Assembly: GCA_907164885.2 (NCBI GenBank)
Contig: OU015490.1
Location: 11,399,466-11,463,465, forward strand
Reading direction: 5' to 3'
Length of the DNA: 64,000 nucleotides
Source of the DNA: Dolomedes plantarius
Taxonomy: Eukaryota > Arthropoda > Arachnida > Araneae > Dolomedidae
The position numbers were made by a program, and so were the translations under genes. The notes under the pieces are model-generated. The model saw nothing but the letters and a program-made list of their open reading frames with translations, searched no databases and was not told the DNA's origin. Shown here one piece after another: positions 35,032 through 47,613 of this stretch (positions are counted from its first letter, which is position 1; each line of letters opens with the position of its first letter).

Positions 35032-35198
35032 ATATATACTGAAAATGCGCAGTTTCCTTTCTTTCTACATTTTCTTAATTTTCACATTTTTTAAAAATTT
35101 TGTTTCTACCAAAAGAGTTTCATTGGGGGTCTAGGAGTATTTTATTTAAAGAACTTGGGTCTCTGTCGAAAAAAAATCTCCGCACCACTGCATTAGAG

Positions 35199-35991
35199 GA
35201 ACGTAAGATCTGTGTTTTTCTTTAAGATTATGTGCTAAATTTGTGAGACATCTTTTCTAATTCCACATACTATACAGACAATAACCATATGTGTATATTA
35301 AACTATGTATTTAAGTATGAAGTCAACGAACAACATACAGTATCAATCATGTATTTTTTTATTGCCTAATTACCTTTATTGGGATAATTTAAAGTTTCTA
35401 TAAATATGGGCATGGAAACTTGTATAAAATGCATTAGAATTATATAAGTGGAGTCCTGTTCAGGAGAATAACTTTTGCGTGGCTAGAATAATTGAAATCG
35501 AATCCATGTTTCGTAATCGAATACTTGGTTAAATATATATTAAATCAATTGTTAAATAGAAATTACTTAAACTACTAAGGTGTTCTCGGGATTTTATATG
35601 TACGAAATACGTCCTTTACAATCATGAGATTTCAGATATGGTACTTTCGGTATAACAAATGCATGAACATAAACATACAAAATATGTTAATCAGTGACCG
35701 AAATTTTAGGATGAAATGATTCATTTACAATGATTTAGTTGAAAGTTTCATGCAAACTTGTCTGATATATCGAGAAGATTCCTTAGCAGAAAAAATCATA
35801 TTACGATAAAATAATGAGCTATATTCATTTTAAATTACTTTATGAAGCAGCCAGTCAGTATGTATTATTATTAAATCAGTTAATTTAGCATGTGCTTACA
35901 CTTACCTTAACGTCAACGTAAGATTGTTATAAAACACTACTCTGTTGAACAGTGTTATCAATAAATTTATCAGTAGAGTAACAAGTATATA
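35199..35991. other. Non-coding spacer
   Basis: Nothing recognised. CAGTGTTATCAATAAA near 35951 recurs in variant form around 37506 and 37867, a weak local repeat. Confidence 0.35.
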
Positions 35992-37211
35992 CACTGAAGT
36001 GCCACTGAATTAGGGATACCTACCTAGTAACGAGTTGGGCCTCCTTTGGCCTTGATAACGGCTGCCACACGACGAGGCATAGATTCAAAAAGTTTCTGGA
36101 AACGTTCCACGGGAATGGCTTGCCAAATATTGGCTAAAGCTGTCCATAATTCAGTAAGGTTCTTTGGTGCTGTGTGATGGCCTTTCACGCCTTGTTCCAA
36201 AACATCCCAAAGATGCTCAATAGGATTTAAGTCTGAGCTTCTAGGTGGCCAATTCATGACAGAGAGGTCAGAGGAATGCGCATCCAACCAGCGAGTAGCC
36301 AACCGAGACTTGTGAGAGGTACAGTTGTCTTGCTGGAAAACTCCATTACCGTGCGGATAACAGAAGAGCATAAACGGATGGAGGTGATCACCAAGCAACT
36401 CTACGTACCGAATTGCATTGAGGGAGGTTGGTACACGCACCAAAGATCCCAAACTGTGCCACGAAAAAACACCCCAGACCATGATTGAGCCACCATGCCT
36501 TTGTACAGTTCCAGCCAGGCATGCAGGATCCATGGCTTCAAGAGCCTGACGCCATATTCTCAGCCTCCCGTCGGCGTTAAGTAGTCGGAATCGAGACTCA
36601 TCACTCCATGCTACTCGTTTCCAGTACTCTACACTCCAGTCTCAGTGCTCTTTTGCCCAGGCAAGACGTGCAGCCCGATGGCCAGTACAGAGCAATGGTA
36701 CTCTCGTAGGTCGACGGCTGCCAAAACCCATACGGTGAAGCGAGCGTTGCACAGTCCGTTTACTGACTGTACGACTGGCACCGTCATTAAACTGGGTGGT
36801 AATTTGAGCTAATGTTTGGCTTCGCTGGCTACGTACAATACGCCTGAGCCGTCTCTCACCACGCACTGTCAAGGCTAATTGTTCTTTGCAGTTTGCCCGA
36901 TCGCTAGTTTTTTTCCCACCATCCATGTATTCTTGGAATACTCTTGACACTGTCGACCTTGAAAATCCTAGCTGTCTGTCGATTTCGGAAATTGAATGAC
37001 CCATGCGTCGCGCACCTACGATTTGTCCGCGATCGAAGGCGTCTAAATCAGGCAGTTTACCCATACTGGCAATTCCAACAACTAATTCAGAACAACCACA
37101 GTACACGCTATATATGCAGTTACCACATCGCCCTCACTTGCGCATACATGATGCGCAGCGCTGCACAATTTGCATAGGCTTTGCTATCCCTAATTCAGTG
37201 GCACTTCAGTG
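35992..37211 (-). mobile_element. Tc1-like transposon, nearly intact
   Basis: TA lies at 35990-35991 and 37212-37213. The terminal inverted repeats are identical over 27 bp (both begin CACTGAAGTGCCACTGAATT). The element is 1220 bp with one minus-strand transposase gene filling most of it. Identical ends suggest a fairly recent insertion. Confidence 0.95.
36024..37064 (-). pseudogene. Tc1 transposase with a single premature stop
   Basis: The frame starts at the ATG at 37064 (MGKLPDLDAFDRGQIVGARR) and stays open to 36024 except for one TGA at 36642-36644. Before it lie the helix-turn-helix regions (STVSRVFQEY; SKRTVQRSLHRMG) and the linker RRPTRVPLL. After it lie the catalytic blocks: [19 protein letters not shown] and SSDLNPIEHLWD, so both aspartates and the glutamate are present. 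Family members usually have Arg at the stop position, so CGA to TGA is the likely change. Otherwise the product would be about 345 residues, full length. Confidence 0.93.
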
Positions 37212-37213
37212 TA

Positions 37214-38246
<1,033 letters not shown>

Positions 38247-38249
38247 TAA

Positions 38250-38475
38250 AGCTGTACTTAAAAATTGAAGGTTTTTAAAAGATATGTGGTGGGCATGGAG
38301 CATTTTGGAAAATGCTAAAATTTATGATAATTTTTTTGAAAAACTGCCATTATTCCGCCAAATAATCCTTGTTTTGAATTCTAAGGGTCTTCAGTGTAGT
38401 AAAATAGAATATTAATTATTTTCATTTTGTATATAGATATAAAAACTGATAATTTAAAAAATCGAGCTTAAAGGT
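38250..38475 (+). repeat. Single arm of the 9.2-kb foldback family
   Basis: Matches the right arm of 9218-9843 in order: CATTTTGGAAAATGCTA, TTATTCCGCCAAATAATCCT, TCTAAGGGTCTTCAGT, ATTTTGTATATAG. The other arm is absent. Confidence 0.6.
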
Positions 38476-39580
38476 CAGTTATCCCCTTAAACCAGTTTTA
38501 AGAAATTTAAATGAAAATGAGGAGCAGAAAGAAAAATCCAATTTAAAATAGAAACAGCGTAATGTACTGATTCACAAAACATGCGTTATAATAAAAGCAA
38601 AATTATATTTTTGTTAAATAATTATGCATGTTTTTTTTAAATGTATCTACATGTCTTATTAATTTAATACGATTGTACAATTAAACATTTAAAAAGGGAT
38701 TTATCCTTGAATCATTCATGACATAGAAAGATAACTTAAGAATGAGTAATATAAGTATATGAAATATTCAACATGTCATCATTTTCCCTCCCTATGTACA
38801 TGAACTATTAAGCACATAAAAGACAACTGAAATAAAGTTCTTTTTTACCATCTTTTATGACCTCTTCATGTGGTTATATTTTTCTGAAACTAATATCATG
38901 TATCTATAGGTACTTGAGGGTTTTTGTTAGGAGCAATAACTAAGGACATCAAAATATATTTTAATAGTTATATTTTCATAACGTATCTTTTAAAAGTAAT
39001 AATATTTACCTGACTTCGGAAAATAAAGTAGTAAGAAGAGAGAAGTATGTTTATTTTAGTTTCATATCTAGTTGATCAATAGCCATGTGCAAATATTAAT
39101 ATATTCCGTTCTTTTTCTTATTTTGTTTAAGATCTTTTATCACGTTTCATATCAGAGAATTTAATAAATATTTGATACTGAGTCTGAATGTTACAACATA
39201 ATCTTTAAAGTATTAAGCTTTTCATCATGATATTAATATGCGAAGTTAAATAACCGGAAATTCTATATATTTGAAGAGTTTTCATTTTTCTGTGCTTATT
39301 CAGTCATTTCATGCGACTTGTAATACAGAATATATCTAAAATTTTCTATAAATTCAGTATTCAAAGTTTAAGGAGATTTAATTCTAAAAGGAATTTAACA
39401 TTAAGAAAATTATTCCTTTCTCTTCAAGTACACTGCGTTGGCTTAGAGATTTTATGTAATGAAAATTTTTACTCGTACAAAAGCGAAAAATTAATAAGTA
39501 CTATACAACAGCATCAATCAACTTGCTTCCTTCAGAGATTGGCTACTGTATTTACAAAATTTTGTTACTCTCTGATTAAA
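38476..39580. other. AT-rich non-coding stretch
   Basis: A 104-residue open frame ends in the SINE that follows; no similarity recognised, treated as chance. Confidence 0.35.
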
Positions 39581-39920
39581 GAACACGGTGATCCAATTGC
39601 CAGAGGCAGTCAGCCAGTGATCTGAAGGTCACTGGTTGGATGCACGTCGTTTACAAACCCCGTGTACACTGATGGCGGCTGGTGCACGAAAAAGCTGTCA
39701 TGGCTGCAATGTCCCGCAGGCTCTCAAATTTACCTCTGGCGGTGCGGGGTCAAGTGCACCGCTCTCGTTACTTGACTCGGTACTATATTACGGGACCGGC
39801 TTGTAGGAGGAAATGCTGGCCATATATACGGTGTCCCCTGAAATGAATGGCCAGCAGTCTCGCAGTGTACATACAGGTGAATGTCTAGCGACAAGTGCCT
39901 TTCCGTTAGGAAAAAAATCT
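39581..39920 (+). mobile_element. tRNA-derived SINE, copy S4
   Basis: A diverged copy of the 6.8-8.6 kb SINE family: GCCAGTGATCTGAAGGTCAC, TGGTTGGATGC (decayed B box), ATTTACCTCTGGCGGTGCGG, TTACTTGACTCGG and GGGACCGGC follow in the same order. It is alone here, without the 420-bp spacer, so the SINE moved independently of it. Confidence 0.7.
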
Positions 39921-40693
39921 TCTCTGATAAATGAAACTTAACTTAAAACTTCAAATATAATTCACTTAAAGCTTGCTTACTTATAGATCCGGTTTTTTCT
40001 AGCTCGTTTCATTTATAATGAGCAGTTTTGCTACAAAGTGTGATTCCTTAACGTTATGATTTCAAACGAAATTTTACAGTTCAATCTTATAAGACACAGA
40101 CATTTCGTTAAAAATATTACAAGCATTTATTTAATTTTCACTGTTTTAATATCTTAATTATAGTAGCAATGTTTTCTTACAACTTTAGTTATAAGTCTGA
40201 ATATATGTATTCTGCGTAACGTAGTTTAATACCTAAAAAGCTGTACAAATAAACGCCTAAAGGAGTAATCTATGAATAAATGTTATCAGAAAAATTTCCA
40301 GGATAAACTGTTGTAGAAAAAATGGAACACACCAAATCCAAGTGTAAGTGTGATTGATTTAAAAAAAACCTCCGTGTTCGACCATCTGTCGTCAAACCAA
40401 ACATGTTGAAGTAAATTCTTCATAGGCAGCAACGAACGAAACCATCTGTCAACCTTCAAATCACCCTAACTGGCATGGTCAAGATGTAAAAAACTTAAAA
40501 AAAACAGGTATAGGATGAAGTTTTCGTATTGAGACTACAAAATCTCAAGAGCGTCAAGTATAACGGAGAAGAGATAGGTTTTTCAAAAGGTAGCTAAAAT
40601 TTACGCAGTGCAAAAAAAAAAAATAAATGCTTTCCGAAAGTTCTGTGAAAATTTGTCTAAGAGTTTAGGAATGCATGTACTACGATGAGGAGT

Positions 40694-40696
<3 letters not shown>
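39921..40696. other. Non-coding spacer
   Basis: No gene or repeat family recognised. Confidence 0.35.

Positions 40697-40741
<45 letters not shown>
40697..40741. repeat. (TA)n microsatellite at Tc1 end
   Basis: The TA run continues directly into the left terminus of the next Tc1 element. Confidence 0.95.
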
Positions 40742-40744
<3 letters not shown>

Positions 40745-41960
40745 TCAAGAGCAAAGACATTATGACCACCTGTCAATAACGAGTTTGCCCACCTTTGGCA
40801 CGCAACACAGCTTCAACCCGCCTTGGCATAGATGCCACAAGTCCTTGGTAGATGGCCGGAGACAGATTGTACCAGATGTTTAAGCAACGGTCACGCAAAT
40901 CAGAGATATTGCGAATTGGTGGTCTTTGAACTCTGAGCTGTCGTCCCATGACATCCCAAATGTGTTCTATCGGATTGAGATCCGGTGAGTTAGGCGGCCA
41001 GGAACATTAACTGGAATTCAGCATCATGTTCATGGAACCACTCCAACACAATTTTAGCCTTGTGACACGGGGCGTTGTCCTGTTGGAACATTCCATTTCC
41101 AGCTGGAAAAACAGAGGCCATGTAAGGGTGCATCTGGTCCGCAATGATGTTCAGATACCCTGTAGCATTCATGGTCTGCTCTACCACAACCACGGGTCCC
41201 AGAGATGCCCAAGAGAACGTCCCCCAAGGCATAATACCGCCACCACCGGCCTGTGTATGACCTACTGTACATTGAGGGAGCAACAGTTCGCCTGGAAGAC
41301 GGCGTATCCTGACACGGCCATCGGCGTGATGAATGACAAACCGTGATTCATCTGACCAGGCAACTCTCTCCCACTGATCCATGGACAGTCGTGATGTTCC
41401 CGGGCCCAGCGCAGGCGCAGTTGGCGATGACGCTTGGTCAGCAAAGGCACACGAGTGGGACGTTTGCTGCGTAGCCCCATATCCAACAGTGTCCGCTGAA
41501 CAGTGTGCTGCGATACTATTCTACTTGGCCCTGCATTGTATTTTGCTGTCAGCTGAGCCACTGTCTGGCTCCGGTTTTGCTTCACCATGCGAGACAGTCT
41601 CCGACGACCCTTTTCTTTGATAGCGTGTGGACGTCCAACACCATGTAGTCTACTGCTGGTTTCGAGGTCATTCATCCACTTTCCATAAGCACTAACAACT
41701 GTAGGTCGCGAACAACCCACGAGTCGTGCAGTTTCGGAAATACTTGTTCCGAGCCTTCGAGCCATTACAATCTGCCCTCTATCAAAGCCGCTTAGATCCG
41801 TAGCATTTCTCATCACACACAGAAGTAAGTGAAAGAATGATTCTTCAGACTCGCCAGCAGCAGTTAAATACCACTTCCCCCTGATCACGTGCCTTCCACG
41901 TCATCCAGGCGAATTCATTGCAAAATGTAGGGGTGGTCATAATGTTTTGGCTCTTGAGTG
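40742..41960 (-). mobile_element. Tc1-like transposon with two compensating indels
   Basis: TA flanks at 40740-40741 and 41961-41962. Terminal inverted repeats agree at 27 of 29 positions (both begin CACTCAAGAGC and run to ACATTATGACCACC). Length 1219 bp, the same architecture as the 36-kb element but a different family by terminal sequence. Confidence 0.95.
40773..41813 (-). pseudogene. Tc1 transposase broken by two single-base indels
   Basis: The start is the ATG at 41813 ([20 protein letters not shown]). The N-terminal frame holds both helix-turn-helix parts and runs to about 41388, where one G appears lost (family text would read DWSMDQW). The next frame carries VAWSDESRF and FQQDNAPCHKA to about 41003, where one extra C restores the first frame for NSPDLNPIEHIWDVMGRQL and the C-terminus GGQTRY. 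Total length is 1041 bp, divisible by three, and all three catalytic acids are present. As it stands a ribosome would stop soon after 41388. Confidence 0.9.
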
Positions 41961-41972
41961 TATATATATATA

Positions 41973-42269
41973 CAGGGTGTCCAGAATTAAAGTCCCACTT
42001 TCAAAAGTCTGCAGAAAAAGAACCACTGGTGAGAATGACTTCAAAATTGAACTGAATATACTGGAAGAAGGGGGAAACGGTTTGGCATAATAAAAAAAAG
42101 GTTCCAACTGATTACAGCGCCATCTATTGATACATTTTGGATCTTTTTTTTTTATGTCAAATTGTTCCCCCCATCTTCCAGTATATTCAGTGCAAATTTG
42201 AAGTCATTCAGACCAGTGGTTCTTTTTTTGCAGCCTTATGATAGTGCGACTTTAATTATTGACACCCTG
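41973..42269. mobile_element. Foldback MITE, twin 1
   Basis: Ends CAGGGTGTCCAGAATTAAAG and, read backwards, CAGGGTGTCAATAATTAAAG continue as arms of about 110 bp, sharing GAATGACTTCAAA and TGAATATACTGGAAGA. The centre reads ATTACAGCGCCATCTATTGA. Left flank is TA. Non-coding. Confidence 0.8.
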
Positions 42270-42271
42270 TT

Positions 42272-42277
<6 letters not shown>

Positions 42278-42336
<59 letters not shown>
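42278..42336. repeat. (TA)n between twin MITEs
   Basis: Uninterrupted TA run followed by CACACA. Confidence 0.95.
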
Positions 42337-42341
<5 letters not shown>

Positions 42342-42343
<2 letters not shown>

Positions 42344-42652
42344 GGGTGTCCAGAAATAAATTCCCACATTCAAAAGGCTGCAGAAAAAGAACAACTGGTC
42401 AGAATGACTTCAAATTTGAACTGAATATACTGGAGGAGGGGAAAACGATTTGGCATAATAGAAAAAAGTTTCCAACTGCTTACAGCGCCATATTTTGATA
42501 CATTTTGGATCATTTTTTTATTATGCTAAATCGTTTCCCCCTTCTTCCAGTATATTCAGTTCAAATTTGAAGTCATTCTGACCAGCGGTTCTTTTTTTGC
42601 AGCCTTTTGAATGTGGGAATTTATTTCTGGACACTCTCTAAATATAACCCTG
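42342..42652. mobile_element. Foldback MITE, twin 2
   Basis: Same family and orientation as 41973-42269, with matching arms and the centre TTACAGCGCCATATTTTGAT. The right end is interrupted: GGACAC is followed by 14 extra bases (around 42635-42648) before CCCTG. Confidence 0.75.
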
Positions 42653-42677
42653 TGTAAATGTGTGTGTATGTATGTAC

Positions 42678-43092
<415 letters not shown>

Positions 43093-43113
43093 TATATGAC
43101 TATATATATATAA

Positions 43114-43151
<38 letters not shown>

Positions 43152-43252
43152 TCAGATGACCCCTCTCTCATATACATGTATGACACATACCTTTGCGGGA
43201 TAGGAGTAGGGGTGAGTTTTATGACCCCCACACAAGTAGGCGTGCGGGGTTA

Positions 43253-43286
<34 letters not shown>

Positions 43287-44034
43287 ATGAACATTATTAA
43301 AATGCGCACTCAGCATCAATAAAATTTTTTTTACTCATCTCTTCTTATGCATGGATTTCTTTTTTTAAATACGCACCAAACAGTTGTAACAGAAAATTAC
43401 ATTCTCAAATACATTTCAAAAGTTTTATTTTTTTTACACAGCCGTTAATTGTTAAAAAAAATTCTTAGGTTGGTTAAATATGACACTTTATAAAGTTGAT
43501 CTGTCTGTTACCACAGATCATGGTGATTTCAATGAAGATTTATCAATGAAATTATAAAACGCATTATTTTTACGGAAAATAGTCAAATAATTTCAGTCCT
43601 CAGTCATTCTTATAAAAGGAAGGCAGATTTCTTCAACAATGTCAGTTGCACGTGGAAAGACAGGACATAAAATAAATGGTTATGTTTCTTCATTTATTTA
43701 TCTCCATCGAAGAGCTTCACCCTTTTGTAATCTGCACAAAGAACGCTAGCAATCATTCCCTTTCGCAATTATCTGAACATTCATTTCGGCTGTATATACT
43801 GTGATACGATATTGTTTTCTGTGTGTGTGAGGAGAAAATTAGTATTGTTATTCACTATCCCTATTTCCGCACCTGGACGTGATTTTTGTGTTGAATGTTA
43901 AGACAAAAGTACCCATTCTTCTCTAAGTTACGGTAATGTTTTAATCTAAATACATTTATTTCACGCATGTTTAGTCAGTTAAAGATAAGTTCAGGGTAAA
44001 GAATGTACATTTTACAGGAAATATTTATTGATTG

Positions 44035-44036
<2 letters not shown>
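43093..44036. other. Non-coding stretch with TA arrays
   Basis: TA runs lie at 43119-43149 and 43257-43287. Between them CCCCACAC pairs with GTGCGGGG at 43229-43252. No gene. Confidence 0.5.

Positions 44037-44084
<48 letters not shown>
44037..44084. repeat. (TA)n microsatellite
   Basis: Uninterrupted TA run. Confidence 0.97.
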
Positions 44085-44086
<2 letters not shown>

Positions 44087-44273
44087 ATTACATCCTTAAA
44101 CTATACTCTGAAAGAGAAAACTAGTTCATATTTAATGGCTGGAGCTAGACTCAGCCGGAAAGGAATAAAGTTAAATTTGGAAAATGTCAATATTATATGC
44201 AGTAAAGTAGATTTCTGGGGCAATACAATAAAAAATGTGTCAATAAAAATAATTAAAATACTAATGAGGTACT

Positions 44274-44350
44274 TGTCAATGAATAACTGGCAATGAATAA
44301 TTGTCAATGCATAACTATCAATGACTAAATTTCAATGCCTACCCATTCCA
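44274..44350 (+). repeat. Minisatellite around TCAATG
   Basis: GTCAATGAATAACTGGCAAT-type units of 15-18 bp repeat about five times with drift. Confidence 0.6.
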
Positions 44351-44938
44351 ATGCCATATGAAAACCATTACAAATCAAAAATATACACAAACCAAATAAA
44401 CGTATAAAATGATAAGGAAAAAAATCAACGACTGAAGCAAGGTATGCAATAGATCATACTAGTAAGTGATAATATAAGTAATATGTGAAATAATGAAATA
44501 CCTTGGATAATTGCTTTAATTGTGAACATTAATAAGTAATAACCTATTTAGAGTGAATTGTAATCATGCTTTTAAAAGTAGATTTTGCCATCATTTGAGA
44601 GACAGAACAAAACAAACAAGATATAATTTTTTAAAGTCAAGTTTAAAATTTTATGCAGATATTCATAACCTTCAGGTTTATAATTTAAATTTGAACTAAA
44701 TTAAATCTATTACAGTTTATTATTATATTCTAATATTAAAGCATCATTGTAGATTTTCAGAAAATTATCAAATTTTTAATTTTTAATAATGGAAGGAAAA
44801 TAAATAAATACTCAAGGAAACAGAAAATACAGTGGGGGAAAAATTATCCTAAGCAACGCCAGCATTGAAAGGAATAAGAAAGGAAGGAGATATGTTAGAT
44901 ACGCGCTCCTAACACACTACCAAACAAAAAAGGAAAAC
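44351..44938. other. Non-coding spacer
   Basis: No gene recognised. It lies on the 3' side of the integrase fragment, where a 3' LTR might be expected, but no duplicate of the 46-kb LTR-like sequence was seen. Confidence 0.35.
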
Positions 44939-44941
44939 TCA

Positions 44942-45193
44942 CTGTAAAACTGTTGACCTCAAGAAATACCTATTTTGCAGAGGAGGAGGGGGTTGGGCAA
45001 ACATTAAAGAGGAAGACGGGGAATCCTGTAGATGAAGTTTTCTTGCAGGAGCAAAGTGTAAACGATCAATATGGATTTTACTAATAGGAGCGAAATGATT
45101 TAACAGTAGTCTTATGGAATAAGTAACTACAGAGTGACGTTTAATAACTTCAAAAGGACCAGTAAATTTCTTGTTGTACCTGTCCTTCGACAT
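44942..45193 (-). pseudogene. Retrotransposon integrase C-terminal fragment
   Basis: The frame holds RYNKKFTGPFEVIKRHSVVT followed by APISKIHIDRLHFAP, the pattern of the C-terminal domain of Ty3/gypsy-type integrases (a GPF/Y module and a VHxxRLKP-like block). It ends in a proline-rich tail and a stop. Upstream in other frames (45200-45640) there are further fragments of possible polyprotein origin, such as PYDRWSLFHL-like text, but reverse transcriptase and RNase H motifs are missing. The fragment is the remnant of an LTR retrotransposon with most of pol deleted. Confidence 0.55.
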
Positions 45194-46800
45194 AAGATAT
45201 ACAATAGACGAATTATTGGCACCATCTGTAATGACGAATTACTGTTACCATCTGTAATTGACGAATAGCTAGAGTTCTGTAAGAGATGGAATAGGGACCA
45301 TCTATCATAGGGAAATATGAAGTTGGAGAGGATATTATAACAGTTCTGTTGTGTCGTGAAGAATTGTCCGTTGATGAGGAACTTACTGGAAACAAAGATA
45401 GTTTGTAAAGAAGATGATGAAGTCCTTGCATAGAACCATGAAGACACTAATCTTTCACAACAACGTTCTTCCCGTGAAAACTGAAATGTTTCTTAGTCTC
45501 ACTATACGCAATCGCGGAAGTTCGTGTTGAGGAGCATAGTTTGTTAACTCTGTGGAGACAGCGTCTGTAAAGTTCAATTCAACGGCTGCAAGGAACTGAA
45601 GCGGAGAATTTCTGGGGAGGTAGAAGTACCAGTTCATCAGATATAGATTCTGGAAGAATTATCTGGAGGAGGTGAATATCAAATATCAGCAGGATATGAA
45701 GACTTCAAATTACCGGAATGTCAGCAACATAGAGATTTCGACGAATTTCCTAAAAATACCCTGTTTGGGCGGTGTCGCATATGGTAGTATCAAATCAAGC
45801 AAGAACCCAAGACTACACTTGCAACGTCGACATCACAGGTTGTAGTATTAGCTGGCAATCAAAAGAAATGTTCCGAGTCGTTTAAAATTTAAAAAAAGGT
45901 TTATTTTTTATTTTTTACTAGTAAACGTTGAGCCAATCTGGATAAAATTTATACAGTAAAAAATTAGCTCGAAGCTTACATGAACTTATAAATTCGATGA
46001 CCGTTCGGATGTAAAGTAATACAGCAAATGGTATGATAAAAATAGCCCCCGATACAGTCGAGGTCAGGGCCAAGATCTGAAGGGATGCTGAATCGTATAC
46101 AATTTTAAGAGAAACTTCTCTCTTAGGAAAATATGGCTTACTAATCTCTTTTTTCATCGCTAGACAGGAGTGCATAGGAGAAGAGCAAGGGTTGCTATAA
46201 ATTAAAATTATCGCCAAGCGAAAATACTTAGAGATAGAGGCCGAGAATTGCCGTACTTAGAACGGCGTCAGACGAAGGACGCGTCCAGCAAAATGCCGGT
46301 TAGATTAATAAGGCGATTCACCGCCAAAAATGACGTTAAGCTTGTGCAAAGCAGGCGAAGAAGCGGCGCGCAACTAGCTGATTGGCCAAGCCGAAGCTGA
46401 CGTACGAATGCGCGAACATTCAATTGGATGAAGCTTTCGTCCAAGAGCGACAGCAGACATGTTCCCACGCAGCTGTTTCAAACTCCCGCCGAAAGTTGTT
46501 ATAGGGAAAATTGGAGACAGACCGTCTGATCTTATTGTTAGCGACAGCAATTTACGGTGCAATTAAAGTACCCCCAAAGAAGAGTAAATACGGGGATAGT
46601 TATATGTCCTTTTGAAAAGAACGGTCATATAAAGAAATCCAATTTTACTAACAACGGGGTTGAGTTTCCTAAAAACGTAACTAATTTTAAGAGGCTTTTT
46701 CCGAGCCACAAGAGAAACAAGTGGCTATTTTAAAGATGTTTTTCCTAGAACACCAAAATGGTGCAGGGCTAATATTGAGACCTCCCACGTATTGGGGAAT
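45194..46800 (-). mobile_element. Degraded LTR-retrotransposon 5' region
   Basis: Read backwards this region resembles an LTR plus leader. It has a CCAAT-type GGCCAATCAGC near 46379, a GC-richer segment at 46260-46500, a candidate AATAAAAAATAAAC polyadenylation stretch near 45902-45915, then DNA leading to the integrase fragment. A 99-residue open frame at 45918-46217 has no recognised similarity. LTR boundaries and a primer-binding site could not be fixed, so the assignment is tentative. Confidence 0.35.
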
Positions 46801-46960
46801 AAGCAAAAATTAAACTGTTCTATTTTACAAGCTAAACTTGTTAATAGCTCAAGCAACCAAGTTACTTTTAGGAAAACTAGCAAATAACTTATTTCTTAAT
46901 TTCATAATACTAGCACTTAACGTTAATATTTAAATACACAGACTATAACAATAATCCTCG

Positions 46961-46961
<1 letters not shown>

Positions 46962-47036
<75 letters not shown>
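46962..47036. repeat. (TA)n microsatellite
   Basis: Uninterrupted TA run. Confidence 0.98.
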
Positions 47037-47038
<2 letters not shown>

Positions 47039-47528
47039 AAGCTTAAAACTCTATTTCGTACTTTAAAAACATTTCGCCATTCATCTCAATCGCGAATCGT
47101 CTCGTATCCCGCGATAGACAAATCCTGCCGCTCTGACATGTCTTTGCATGCTCTACATGTCTCTGCCTCTATTCATTGTTCGAAAACACACCTAGAATAA
47201 AATCTGTTTAGCTTTGCCTAGAACTCTCTGGAATATTCTTTTCATTAACTTGCAAGAATTCCGCGCCAATAAACTGGTGACCTGCAAAAAAGCCCTCGAG
47301 GGGCAAAGTCTAGCTCCAAAAGTAACACTTTACTTATTGCGAAACAAGGCCATCTTCTGTTCAGTGTTAATCGTGGGTGAGGAGCTTCAGCTGTTGACTC
47401 ATTCTTTAAACTGAAATCTATTTTTATCTGTAAAATGCCTATTTTAATGATTTAGTAGAGTTTTCTCTTGAACACCCCCCTTTAATACTCATAAGTTATT
47501 CTAACCCTTTCAATACCTCTCCTCTCTC
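47037..47528. other. Non-coding spacer
   Basis: No recognised similarity in a 66-residue open frame at 47214-47414. Confidence 0.35.
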
Positions 47529-47535
47529 TCACACA

Positions 47536-47610
<75 letters not shown>
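47529..47610. repeat. (CA)n(TA)n microsatellite
   Basis: CA run then TA run. Confidence 0.97.

Positions 47611-47613
<3 letters not shown>

Larger units (their letters stand above)
33645..35190. mobile_element. Non-autonomous hAT element with nested insertions
   Basis: Ends are CAGTGGTGC at 33645 and its inverse GCACCACTG at 35190. Eight-base flanks are CATTACAG and CATTAGAG, one mismatch, as for a hAT insertion. The left interior has GAGTCACGACCCACTG, as in other hAT termini. An LTR-like block (34138-35031) sits inside, so the element itself is about 650 bp. No transposase. Confidence 0.7.

Noticed and set aside
45918..46217. 99-residue frame with a hydrophobic stretch, possible membrane protein
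   Set aside because: It lies in a region that looks like an LTR or leader, has no family motif, and its hydrophobic run is explained by base composition.
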